From positions 23,164,103 through 23,228,102 of the forward strand of contig NC_079891.1 in assembly GCF_024868665.1 (NCBI RefSeq): a stretch of 64,000 nt of DNA. The letters run 5' to 3'. Below, one piece after another: positions 1 to 9,197 of this stretch. The stretch comes from Triplophysa rosa. Taxonomy: Eukaryota > Chordata > Actinopteri > Cypriniformes > Nemacheilidae. Positions within the stretch are counted from its first letter, which is position 1; each line of letters begins with the position of its first letter. Both the position numbers and the translations under genes were made by a program. Under the pieces are notes generated by a model, which was given only the letters and a program-made list of their open reading frames with translations, did not search any database and had not been told where the DNA came from.

Positions 1-105
1 TTTTACGGAAACTGCATTTCTTGTAAAGACAATCATAAGACTTTCTGTGCAATTTTTCAAGCGTGAATCCACTTTGACCTGGTATTTTTTTTCTTGTGTT
101 CTCAG

Positions 106-120
106 TGCAAATGGAGATAC
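106..120 (+). CDS. sh3glb2: sh3glb2 alternative microexon (15 nt)
   Basis: Fifteen bases sit between a pyrimidine-rich tract ending in TTCTCAG and a perfect GTGAGT donor. The exon length is a multiple of three. Its last two bases (AC) plus the first base of the exon at 2383 (G) make a Thr codon, so the phase fits the downstream SH3 exon exactly. Read in that phase it gives x-A-N-G-D-T before Phe-Pro. From memory, human endophilin B2 has two isoforms differing by five residues just before the same Phe-Pro-Gly, which would be the same splice choice. The upstream exon is outside the window, so the 5' phase cannot be tested. Inference: an optional, perhaps neural, microexon in the linker between the BAR and SH3 domains. 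Confidence 0.62.
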
Positions 121-929
121 GTGAGTAACTCTTTCCATCACAATAAAAAAGGAAGTGCTCACATTCATGTGACAGAGGGGTGTAAAGAAACCCTTCATGT
201 AATAATCTGAATATATTTCTGAGGAACATATTAATACTGTATGAAATAAGATTAGAGGATGCAGATTGAGAACTCTGTTTTGAAATCTCAGACGTCCTGC
301 ATTATTCTTAGAAAACTTTCATTTAAATGTCTGTAGATGCTGTCACAAATTTACCATGTTCCCTTAAACCAGTGTTTCTCAAACTTTTCTGCCATTCCCC
401 ACTTTGGAGGTATAGGGAAGGGTTCCGAGCCCCACCTGTCCCCAATCTCCCCAACAAAATCGTAATAAACTTTAGGTCCACTGTCTGTCTTGGTTTTGTC
501 TGCTGGTGCCGAATTTCCAGTTTTCGTTTCATTCGATGTCACAAACTTATCCATTGCTAACTTTTATACCCGCTACCGCCTACCGTCTCTCCACATTAAA
601 GTTTTTGTTCCGCTTCAGTTAACATTCTGACGTGAAATCGTTCTCATAGGCTACTAATGGTTCCACGTGACATTTTCTTCGCAGTCTGATAGTGTCTTTA
701 AGGTCCAGTCAGTAATATCTAGCGACAAGGTTGCGAATTGCAACCAACCGCTCACTCCACCCCCTCCCTTTCGAAACACTACGACGGCTGACAGAACATG
801 GTGAATTATATGCAGGGGGACCCGCGGTGTATGTAGATAGAAATAGCCTATTCTAAGGTAATAAAAACATAATGCTTTGTGTAAGCTCTTTATACACCTC
901 TGAAGACATAGCTATATACAGTATTATAT

Positions 930-1105
930 ATATTATATTATAAAACGGTCAGTTCTGGTCCTTGATTCTGATTGGCTGAGCGGAGTTCTAAGCCGTTATA
1001 AAATACCTCAATATATAACGGCTGACCGCACCACATAGCCTAAATATCATTTTATTTACTTTATTTTATGAAACCTTGCTAAGCATATGGAATAACCGTT
1101 TTATA
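930..1105. repeat. AT-rich interspersed repeat with TATAAAACGG/CCGTTATAAAA arms
   Basis: The segment TATAAAACGGTCAGTTCTGG followed by CTTGATTCTGATTGGCTGAGC is a common teleost repeat start. Short inverted copies of the CCGTTATAAAA motif occur at about 942, 992 and 1096. It adjoins the long hairpin at 1106-1252 and probably belongs to the same element. The family name is not certain. Confidence 0.45.
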
Positions 1106-1252
1106 AAAGCAATAAGCCCCGCGAAGCAGTGGGTTACAGTGCATTTTATAACAGCTACGGGGTTTTAGGCACTCCACTTCGCGTCGTGCCACAACACCCT
1201 TAGCTGTTATAAAATGCACTGTAACCCACTGCTTCGCGGGGCTTATTGCTTT
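1106..1252. repeat. perfect 52-bp inverted repeat (hairpin)
   Basis: Positions 1106-1157 and 1201-1252 are reverse complements over all 52 bases that I compared (arm starts AAAGCAATAAGCCCCGCGAA), separated by a 43-bp spacer that itself contains a small inverted motif (CACTTCGCG/CGTGCC). The arms are GC-rich compared with the surroundings. This is likely the core of a foldback MITE, and transcripts would form a strong stem. Confidence 0.85.
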
Positions 1253-1349
1253 ATTGCATTTCTATCAATAGATCATCCCAAAAATGAAACACTGGACCTT
1301 TAAGTAAGGCTTACATTTAAATGTGTTGTTGTTTTGTTTTGAGTGTATA

Positions 1350-1784
1350 TGTGACCCTGGACAACAAAACCAGTCTTATGGGTCAATTTTTCAAAATTGA
1401 GATTTTTACATAATCTGAAAGATGAATAAATAAGCTTTCTATTGATATATGAGTTGTTAGAATAGGACAATATCTGGCTGAGATACAACCGTTTAAAACT
1501 CTGGAATCTGAGAGTGCAAAAAAAATCTAAATATTGAGAAAATCGCCTTTGAAGTTGTTAATCAGGGGCACTGTGGCACGCCATCCACTCACAAAAATAA
1601 AGTTTTATATATTTAAGGTAGGAAATTTACAAAATATCTTCATGGAACATGATCTTTGCTTAATATCCTAATGATTTTTGACATAAAAGAAAAATCAATA
1701 ATTTTGACCCACACAATGTATTTTTGTCTTTTACTAAAAATGTTCCCGTGCTACTTAAGACTGGTTTTGTGATCCAGGGTCACA
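1350..1784. mobile_element. MITE with TGTGACCCTGG terminal inverted repeats
   Basis: The left end TGTGACCCTGGACAACAAAA and the right end TTTTGTGATCCAGGGTCACA are inverted copies; the homology runs on through CCAGTCTTA. The element is about 435 bp and non-coding. The flanks begin with TA on both sides, so a TA or TATA/TATG target duplication is possible. This TIR type is widespread in fish genomes. Confidence 0.75.
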
Positions 1785-1906
1785 TATGGTCAATAAATAA
1801 AGGAATTAATAGAGATGTGCAGTTTGGGCACAAAAAAGACCAAATTTTCTCCCATTTGTCACGCACCACTTGTCATGTCTTTATTCCCCAACACTTTGAG
1901 AAACGT

Positions 1907-2211
1907 TGATAGTTCACCTAAACATGTATATTCTATCATTATTTACTCACCCTCTTATCATTTCAAACCTGTGTGACTTGCTTTCTCCTGCAGAAAACAT
2001 AAGAAGATATTTTAAAAAACGTTGGTAACCGAACAGTGCCGGCACCCATTCACTTCTATTGTATGGACACAAAACCAATGCAAGTGAATGGGTGCCGGTT
2101 AACAACATTCTTCAGGATATCTTCTTTTGTGTTGGAAGAAAGAAAGTCTGATTTGAAATGACAAGAGGGTGAGTACATGATGACAGAATTTTCATTTTGA
2201 GTAAACTATCA
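1907..2211. mobile_element. cyprinid GTTCACC palindromic MITE, copy 1
   Basis: The ends TGATAGTTCAC and GTAAACTATCA are inverted. The inside holds the family hallmarks TTACTCACCCTC, TTTCAAACCTGTGTGACTT, AAGAAGATATTTT and an inner palindrome around GGGTGCCGG. It lies in the sh3glb2 intron. Confidence 0.8.
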
Positions 2212-2382
2212 CTTTTACCTGTGAATTATAATATTATAATTATAATACTGTACTACAAAATACTGCTTTGTGAAGATGATTTTATTTCATGGTGAAAAAT
2301 GTAGCATTTTTTTAAAAGGAGTGAATATCTACATATATGTTTTTATGTATTGCAACATTTCTTTCTTATTATCTGCTTTCAG

Positions 2383-2629
2383 GTTTCCCAATGCGTTTGC
2401 TGTGAACGCCTCCACGTCAGGGGTGTCATCGGGACCTACTCCCCTTTCCACTGCCACCCTGCCTGGGGCTTCTTCACCCAGTCGCCCCCCCAATGCCTCC
2501 AATGCACTTGAATCCAGCACGCTGAAGATCGAGGAGGTGAAGCCACCAGCCACTGGCACGCGCAAGGCCAAAGTGCTGTATGACTATGATGCTGCGGATA
2601 CAAGCGAACTTTCCCTTCTTGCTGATGAG
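2383..2629 (+). CDS. sh3glb2: sh3glb2 penultimate coding exon (linker and start of SH3 domain)
   Basis: Endophilin B2 is a cytosolic BAR/SH3 protein that binds curved membranes and takes part in endosome and organelle membrane dynamics. This 247-nt exon follows a TTTCAG acceptor and ends at GCTGATGAG|GTAGGA. It encodes a Ser/Thr/Pro-rich linker, then the acidic EEVKPPATGTRKAKVLYDYD segment that opens the SH3 domain (the ALYDY-like motif is VLYDYDAAD). The exon starts in phase 2 (AG|G) and ends in phase 0. The DELITVY junction and Pro-Gly-Met-Asp-Pro-Asp-Trp in the next exon match SH3GLB2 rather than SH3GLB1, which as I recall has Val-Gly-Met-Asp-Ser-Asp-Trp. The N-terminal BAR domain lies before position 1. 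Confidence 0.93.
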
Positions 2630-2718
2630 GTAGGAAATTATCAAGAAAAAAAGCTCAATCTTTCTTTCGATATTGCTATTATTCAGCAGTTCTATAAACT
2701 TGGTCTTTTTTTCTTTAG

Positions 2719-2826
2719 CTGATTACTGTGTACACGGTGCCCGGCATGGACCCGGACTGGCTTATTGGAGAAAGAGGCAACCAGAAAGGCAAAGTGCCTG
2801 TTACATACCTGGAGCTCCTAAGCTAG
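2719..2826 (+). CDS. sh3glb2: sh3glb2 terminal coding exon (end of SH3 domain)
   Basis: After an 89-bp intron (2630-2718, GTAGGA...TTTAG) the SH3 domain resumes in phase 0 and ends at TAG 2824-2826. The visible end is the conserved GKVPVTYLELLS, characteristic of endophilin B2 (B1 ends in Asn, as I recall). The SH3 binding-groove features Pro-Asp-Trp and Pro-Val-Thr-Tyr are present and intact, so this is a functional-looking C-terminus. The gene points toward the minus-strand TNF-like gene that ends at 5057, so the two genes converge with about 1.5 kb between the poly(A) region and that stop codon. Confidence 0.95.
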   Translation: MITVYTVPGMDPDWLIGERGNQKGKVPVTYLELLS

Positions 2827-3515
2827 AAGCCTATCCCGAATAATGAATTATGCATGAACAAACATTCAAGCACTCCTGAACACTCAGTGAATTTATAATT
2901 TTCCCAGTTATTTTTTATTTGGAATACCTAGGTCTGTCCTGCTCTGATGTAACCGTGCACAAGCATGTGTTACTATTTTGAATCCCTAGTTATGTTTCAC
3001 GTGTGTCGTTTCATTTCAACACTACTGTACCAAGCAGAAACAGAAACTGTTTTTATTTCCTGTGATCCTGTGATTGCTAGATTTTAATGACATTTTTCTT
3101 ACCCTTAAAGTGTCTTATTTTGTGGCTTTTTGCTGAAGGTGGATGTGATTTGTCTGTGCATGTGTGGTTGTGAATGACTGTTTTCTGTTTAAGTGTGGAA
3201 TCAGATCCATGTTCTTTAAAGATAGAGATCCCACTCGCATACTCCATGGTGGTCTTAGTTCAAAATGTGTAAAAAGAATATACGTGTTTTGACAAAGTGT
3301 GTTAAAGCTTTACTGTAGGTCCAGTTATATCTTATGTGAATTACTTTGATCTGTTCATTTAGAAAAAACAGCTCCTAACCCTTTTTGATGTGTATACACA
3401 TCCACACAATTGGTGGCTTTATCATTTCATCTCTGTCTTTGATGCTTGTTCCAAAAAGCCATGCATACTGAATGACAATAAAATGATTAAGTGAATAAAA
3501 CTTGAGTATAATAAA
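2827..3515 (+). other. sh3glb2: sh3glb2 3' UTR with poly(A) signals
   Basis: About 690 bp without repeats or ORFs follow the stop. Three canonical AATAAA hexamers are clustered at 3477-3482, 3494-3499 and 3510-3515, followed by a G/T-rich stretch (GGGGTTTTCTGGGTCTTG), as expected for cleavage and polyadenylation near 3520-3540. Confidence 0.7.
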
Positions 3516-3952
3516 GAGGGGTTTTCTGGGTCTTGATCTAGATGTAATTTTTAAGTTTGAATGTGTAGATGTGTTGTCAAGTCTTTGTGACGCATTCAGC
3601 TTTTACCTGCGGTTGAATGGGGAGTTACAGTAAGTGTGGAAGCGAAGACATTTGAGCCGCATGGCAAGATAGGTCATGTCTTTTTTATTTTCTGCCTTTT
3701 AATTTTAGAGAAGAGAATCTTTACGCAACTCCTGACCTCATCACACCTGCTCTCCTAATACATTTTAATAAAGCACACTGCAGTGGGCGTTGTGTAGGCC
3801 AAATACATAAGTAAATATTTGGGATTTCTCATCTTATTATGGTACAAATCTGTTAAAAAAATGACTTCTAAAATTGTCAAAAATATTAACGTTTATACAG
3901 ATTTTTTTCTAAAGTTACAGTGCATTAAAATTATATATTTCATTTAAATTAA

Positions 3953-4195
3953 AGTGATAGTTCACCCAAAAATAAATATTCTGTCATCATTTATTCACCC
4001 TCTTGTCATTTCGAACCTGTATGACTTTCTTCCGCGGAACACAAAGGAAACTATTTTGAAGAATGTTGTTAACTGGCCAGTGGCCACCATTCACTTGCAT
4101 TGGTTTTGTCCATACAATAGAAGTGAATGGGGACCAGTGCTGTTCGGTTACCAACTTTCTTGAAAAAATCTTCTGTGTTCTGCTGAAGAAAGAAA
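3953..4195. mobile_element. cyprinid GTTCACC palindromic MITE, copy 2 (right end lost)
   Basis: It starts directly after TTAA (3949-3952) with AGTGATAGTTCACCC and carries the family's CATCATTTATTCACCCTC and CATTCACTTGCATTGG blocks. The right TIR is missing and the sequence drifts into unrelated AT-rich DNA. It lies between sh3glb2 and the first TNF-like gene. Confidence 0.75.
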
Positions 4196-4434
4196 ACCTG
4201 TTATTACACCGCAGCAAAGAATTAAAAAATATTTTATCTATAAAACATTTTTTTAAAGAGTGCACTTCTGATAATGAAAGTAAAATGATACGATTAACAT
4301 CAAATCTTTTAAAATCGCAGTTCCAACTTTCATAATGGTTTTATATTTCAAGCAATTCTGCCATTTTGTACCGTTTCAAATGTTTTCTGGTTGTTTTACG
4401 ATGTGGCAGATAAAGGCTTTCAAATCCATTTTTT

Positions 4435-4629
4435 GTCACATCCATAACGCATGTTTATTTCCCTTTTTTAAAATATAAAATTTGTTCATAGACTGACATT
4501 TTTTATGTTTAGACTCTATCAACAAGGGTTTAGTAAAATATAAACAGATGGTTCAATATATTTGTAACAAATTCATTCTCTGAGCATTTTTATGTCACGT
4601 CCATAACGCAAAATGTCACGTCCATAACG
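4435..4629 (+). repeat. repeat with three GTCACRTCCATAACG boxes
   Basis: The 15-mer GTCACRTCCATAACG occurs at 4435-4449, 4594-4608 and 4615-4629. Between boxes lies ATAAACAGATGGTTCAATAT, which recurs as the reverse complement near 61815-61840 beside the same boxes in opposite orientation. This marks one dispersed repeat family, extending roughly 4380-4800. Confidence 0.65.
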
Positions 4630-4943
4630 TTGGAATTGCCCTTCATACTTTCTTTAAGCCATCCTTAAAGTAAAAATTATAGCTCTGTTTTTTTAAATCA
4701 AATGAATGTCATTCAAATCGTCTTTAATGAATACACCCAATGCACAAAAAAGTTTTAAAATAAAACAATTCTACAGCTACCAATATTGTGGTGCAATCTG
4801 ACCCATAAATAATAGTGATTTTCTCACTTTTCAATACTCTTTTATCTCTGGATAATCTACAAATATGCAGTCATGTTATTTAATAAAAATTACGATATTG
4901 TGGTTAAGTCAACCCTTTAACAACATTCCAATTTAATAAAAAT

Positions 4944-5033
4944 AAGTTACGTTTATTGTCTATAAAAATAAATGCCATTGCAAAGTTTAAGTTACGTTTA
5001 TTGTCTATAAAAATAAATGCCATTGCAAAGTTT
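4944..5033. repeat. exact 45-bp tandem duplication
   Basis: Two head-to-tail copies (4944-4988, 4989-5033) starting AAGTTACGTTTATTGTCTAT are identical. They lie immediately 3' of the TNF-like gene that ends at 5057, within its probable 3' UTR. A recent duplication or an assembly slip are both possible. Confidence 0.85.
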
Positions 5034-5056
5034 TAAGCAGCTAATAACAGCCAAGG

Positions 5057-6471
5057 CTAAAAGTAAGTAACCTCCAAATCGCCGTTCGCATACCAATTGA
5101 CATATTTGCACGTATTGGAGTTAATTTTCACCCTGAGATCAGTGTCATCTTCTAGCATGACTACTCTGTTCAAAGTGACTGACTGCTGCCAATACAGAAT
5201 ACAAGGCATGCTCTCCACAGCAGTTATAACATCTCTCTCCTCTTTATAATTGCTATGCTGCTGTGTGACTTTGACTTCTAAAATTGGTCTGTGCGTATGC
5301 TGACATGTATGACGAGCTATACGGTATGAGATCCTCAGATTGATCAGGTAGAAGCCCTTTGTGAAGACATGAAGGACAGAGCTGTCTGTCAAATTGAAAC
5401 GTTGGTGGTCAAGTCCATAACTCATCTGGCTCCAATGTATGAGCTGTTCCTTGGTTTGCTGTTGAGAACAAGCATTCTTGTTTGGGTCAGCTGGTGTAGA
5501 AAAGAGTGAACAGAATAACGGTCATTAATCAGCTCATCTTCATGCTAAACAAATGTTTATAAATACAAAACAAACGGTACCTCTTGACCATAAGACACAC
5601 ATGTTCACACATCAAACCTGGTTGGTGTAGTCTGCCTAAATCTTAAAGGGATCGTTCACCCAAAAATAAAAATTCTGTCATGAATTACTCACTATAGTTG
5701 TTCCAAATCTGTATAAATTTCTTTGTTTGGTTGACACAGAGAAAGATATTTGGACGAATGCTTGTAACCAAACAGTTCTTGGACCCCCATTGACTACCAT
5801 AGTAGGAAAAATTGTGAAAAAGTGCCCCAGAACTGTTTGCTAACCTACATTCTTCAAAATATCTTTTGTGATCAACAGAAAAAAAGAAATTGATAAAGCA
5901 ATTTTTCCTACTATAGTAGTCAGTGGGGTCCAAGAACTGTTTGGTTAGAAGCATTCTTCCACAGATTTAGAACAACTCAAAGGTGAGTAAATGATGACAG
6001 AACTTTTATTTTGGGGCGAACTATCCCTTTAAAACAGTGATGGTTGTGCCTTGCCTTTTCAACTAAAATAGGAGATGACAATTACGCCTACTTTTCAGGT
6101 AAGCAGAACATCTTCTGTGTGATCCTTCATCAGTTGTCAAAGCTTCCACTCGGGCACCTGAAAATGCATCCTAAAACATAGGGAAACAAGAGACAATTTA
6201 CACTTTCATTGAATAAGAGCTTTTCCCTCAGAAACTGTCAGACAGAATAACAGCAAGTACTGACAGGGCTTGAGTTTGTACATATTTTTTTTACCGTTTT
6301 CAGTTGATGAAATTGTACCCACACCAATGTTGCGAGGAAAGCTGCTATAAGGAATGCCGTGGCCAAGCGCAGTCGTGTCTCCTGTCGCTTCGTGTTATGA
6401 CAGTGTTCCAGCAAAGCTTGCACCATGAGTCCCTGCTCCATGGCAAAGTCGAGGGTTTCCTGGCGAGTCAT
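5057..6471 (-). CDS. TNF ligand superfamily member, gene 1 (TNFSF8-like)
   Basis: I assembled three minus-strand exons: 6471-6295 (59 codons), 6170-6092 and 5490-5057, total 690 nt including the stop, 229 aa. Junctions are LKT|GTAAAA, TTTTAG|GATGCA, CTGAAAA|GTAGGC and ACACCAG|CTGACC, with intron phases 0 and 1. The product has a short charged cytoplasmic N-terminus, a membrane anchor at about residues 36-54 (LATAFLIAAFLATLVWVQF) and no signal peptide, which is the type II topology of TNF ligands. The last exon is a TNF-homology domain: HW near its start, an NLTD glycosylation site, the GFYLINLRISYR strand (family G-x-Y-x-x-x-x-Q pattern) and a terminal strand LEVTYF. As I recall them, CD30 ligand features (VESG, DTFQYI) have counterparts VESM and NTCKYV. 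Expected role: a trimeric ligand for a TNF receptor in immune signalling. The small middle exon is the weakest part of the model. Confidence 0.75.
5647..6028. mobile_element. TTAA-flanked MITE in intron 2 of TNF-like gene 1
   Basis: It is bounded by TTAA at 5643-5646 and 6029-6032. The ends AGGGATCGTTCACCC and GGGGCGAACTATCCCT are near-perfect inverted repeats. An inner palindrome pairs TTGACTACCATAGTAGGAAA with TTTCCTACTATAGTAGTCA. It lies wholly within the intron 5491-6091. Confidence 0.85.
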
Positions 6472-8180
6472 CTGCTCGTGCTATGACCAATGAAACGATT
6501 AAAGGCTGAAGTACCGTTTCTTGTGGAATCCCGGTATTTATAACGCCCATTACATCTCACGTTTGGGAAAGTCCGCCTCAAAACATGTGCGTTCCCGCCT
6601 CCCTATAAGATCATGGAAGGACCTGTTTAGAAGTACATGTGCTTCCGTAAGCGCAACAGTGACCGATACGTTACTTGTCATTCATTGTATTAAACAGAGA
6701 TTTGGCAATATTATACATATCCTACAATGGTAAGGCTGCTAAATAACTGGAAGCTTAAGTGGTTGTTCACTCCTGCCTAACCAAAGACATGTACATATTT
6801 ATAAGCTACTTTATGTTGCGTTTTTCATTAAGCCAGCCAGTACAAAACAAACAAGTTCAGTGCTACGTTATTCATATTTGGCTTGTGTGATTTATTGTAC
6901 CTAATTTCTCTGTGTGCCCATTTTCTCCTCTTTTATGGGAGACTGCTCGTTTTCCCCTTGTGCATTTTGACAAGGTTCGTTTTTAAGGCATGTTTTAGCT
7001 ATAGACATTACTTTGCATAACTTGGAAAGGAATGGGATGATTTTGAGTTTATAACAAATGTCACATGGCATTCATGCGTAACGTACAGTAAGATACACGA
7101 AGCACAAATGTTTTGTGTGCGCGCGCTGTAGGCGGTCGTCACGATCAAATCAGATTATTAATTAAACTTGACTAAAAAATGTTTATTTTGAAAATGTACA
7201 AATGCAGAAAGGTTTGTGTGATTAAATATTAGGTTTGGGGTGAGTGGTAGGAAATAAGATAGAATATACAGTTTACAGTCATTGTCTATCGATAGGTCCC
7301 CCGTAAAGTATAAAAACAGTATGTAAGTGGGTACTTGGTAGAGTCTTGGTCCAAACTTGAGCTACACACCATGCATTCGCTAGGCACTGCCCCGCCCACA
7401 TGAAACTCGGAGTGGAAGCTCCCAAATGGGCGTGACCTTATCCCATTGGCAGACGCGACACGCCCCCTTTTGGGTGTACAGCCCACTGGCGATGTTCATG
7501 TATGGAAGCCCAATCCTGCCAAAATTAAAACTAAATAAATACAAAAACAAATCCATGAAGAAATGTAAAAAAACGAATATAAACAAATAAATACAGAAAT
7601 TAATTTTCTAAAAATAACAAAAATTAATTAAAATATTGATATTTAAACGTATATTATTTATTTATTTAAACATTTATTTTTTGGTACATTTTTGTATTTC
7701 TTTTATGCATTTATGCTAATATATATGTATTTCCACATTTTTAAATTTTCACATTTATTTATTTCTACATTTATTTATTTCTACATTTCTGTGTCCATAT
7801 GGTAATGAGGGGGCGTGTCTTGTTTCAGACATGGCAGTCGAGCAGAGTGCTGCTGTAGGCCACAGGCAAACTCTAAGGCCATAGTAACATCTTGTGCTTT
7901 GACAAAATGACATGCAAGAGATGACTGTGACCAAATGAAACAATAATATAGTATATTACAGCATTTACTATAGTAAACTGCAGCATACTATATATTACAG
8001 TAATATATACTGTAGTGTACTATACAGTATTTACTATATTAGGATTTTAAAAAAATCAACCATGATTTTATCACAGTGTAAGTGTAGAAACCATGTTTTT
8101 TTGGCAGATTGACCACAGTTCCACTACAAAAACCATGGTTAACTCTGGTTATACTGAAGCAACACCATGGTTAAATTGTA
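6472..8180. other. intergenic DNA, no gene recognised
   Basis: This is 5' flank of TNF-like gene 1. The 7500-7800 stretch is AAATAAATA/ATTTATTT-rich and looks repeat-derived. Positions 7940-8040 consist of TACTATAGTA/TACAGTATAT units, and 8080-8180 has spaced ACCATGGTT motifs; both are short-motif repeats also common in fish (a related TACTATAGTATACTACAGTA block is at 56740-56880). No coding signal seen. Confidence 0.5.
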
Positions 8181-9197
8181 GGGGTGTGATGAGATCCGAT
8201 AAGTCTCAAGAACACAATTTCCTTACGCAACTGGCATGATGGAGTGATGGGCTCGAAATTGTGACCATTTTAGTCGCATATGCTCCCTAAATTTAACCTG
8301 TGCGACCTCAAAATATATTTGGGAGCATTTGTGTGAGCGCACATTTTGTTGTGGTGTGACCTGTTTTTATTACTGTACAGAACACGCTAATACTGTAACT
8401 GCACAAAGTATGTGCGTGCTGTGCTGTGAGCTACAGTGACCAGCCCGGCCATTCATAGACAACGTGATTTTCCATCCTGTGGTGCTACTTTCCCACTGTT
8501 TTTCTGTGTAAACATGCGCTAGACGGATGAGTTTCAAACGGCCCGCATCTTCTGCATCTGCAGCGCCTCGCACATAAAAGCACTAGTGTTTGCAGTTCGC
8601 GCTGCCAGCAGCGCTTTGGGAGCGCGTGGCTGAACAGCAGCTTAGCTGACTGTACCACAAGTACAGTATAGCAACTGCAGGTTCATATTATGTTATTTTA
8701 AATACCTCACAGACAAACCTCTTAAAAAACGGATCATCTGTCTCTTACATATGTGCAATGTAAGCATAAAACATGATGTGTTTAAGTAGTTTTAACTGTT
8801 TCTCTGAAGGCTATGTTCAGTCAGTGGAGGAAGGAGGATTGACAGTGTAAAATAATCGCCACCTCTGCTAACACGTGCACTATGCAAAAGCATATAGAGA
8901 AAACAACCACGCTCTTTACTAAAAGCTACGCCTGTTAAGAAAACAAAGCATACATTTTGTGCAATTACTGCCTGTCATTTGAGTTTGTGACCAGACATTT
9001 TGCAGTGTTTACATATTGCTTATTACTGCATAATATAATTAATTAAAATATAAGTTTAATGTGTTTCATAAAGTACAAGTTGATTTTATAATGCCTACAT
9101 TTTTTGCATTTTGTGTTAAGGTGAATAAAAGACAATTTCATCATTAAGGATTTCTTTAAAAAAAGTCTAAAAATCTTGTCTCATCTCGTTCACCTTG
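8181..9197. mobile_element. possible hAT-type non-autonomous element
   Basis: The left end is TAGGGGTGTGATGAGATCC and a diverged inverted partner CTCATCTCGTTCACC lies at 9181-9195. Inside, the block GGGCTCGAAATTGTGACCAT with GGGAGCATTTGTGTGAGCG at 8249-8340 is a familiar fish repeat module. The DIRS sequence begins right at its right end. Boundaries are tentative. Confidence 0.35.

Larger units (their letters stand above)
121..2382 (+). other. sh3glb2 intron with repeat insertions
   Basis: This is the intron between the microexon and the SH3 exon. Positions 340-540 start like a hAT-type interspersed repeat (CAGTGTTTCTCAAACTTTT). The region at 930-1260 is a hairpin-forming repeat. Two MITEs lie at 1350-1784 and 1907-2211. 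The short ORFs here show no protein-like features. Confidence 0.5.

Noticed and set aside
4435..4629. CRISPR-like spaced repeats
   Set aside because: Only three boxes with uneven spacing in a eukaryotic repeat; no array structure.
7286..7586. ORFs with GC-rich stretch as an exon of TNF-like gene 1
   Set aside because: No splice sites in phase, and the first exon already begins with a proper ATG and cytoplasmic domain at 6471.
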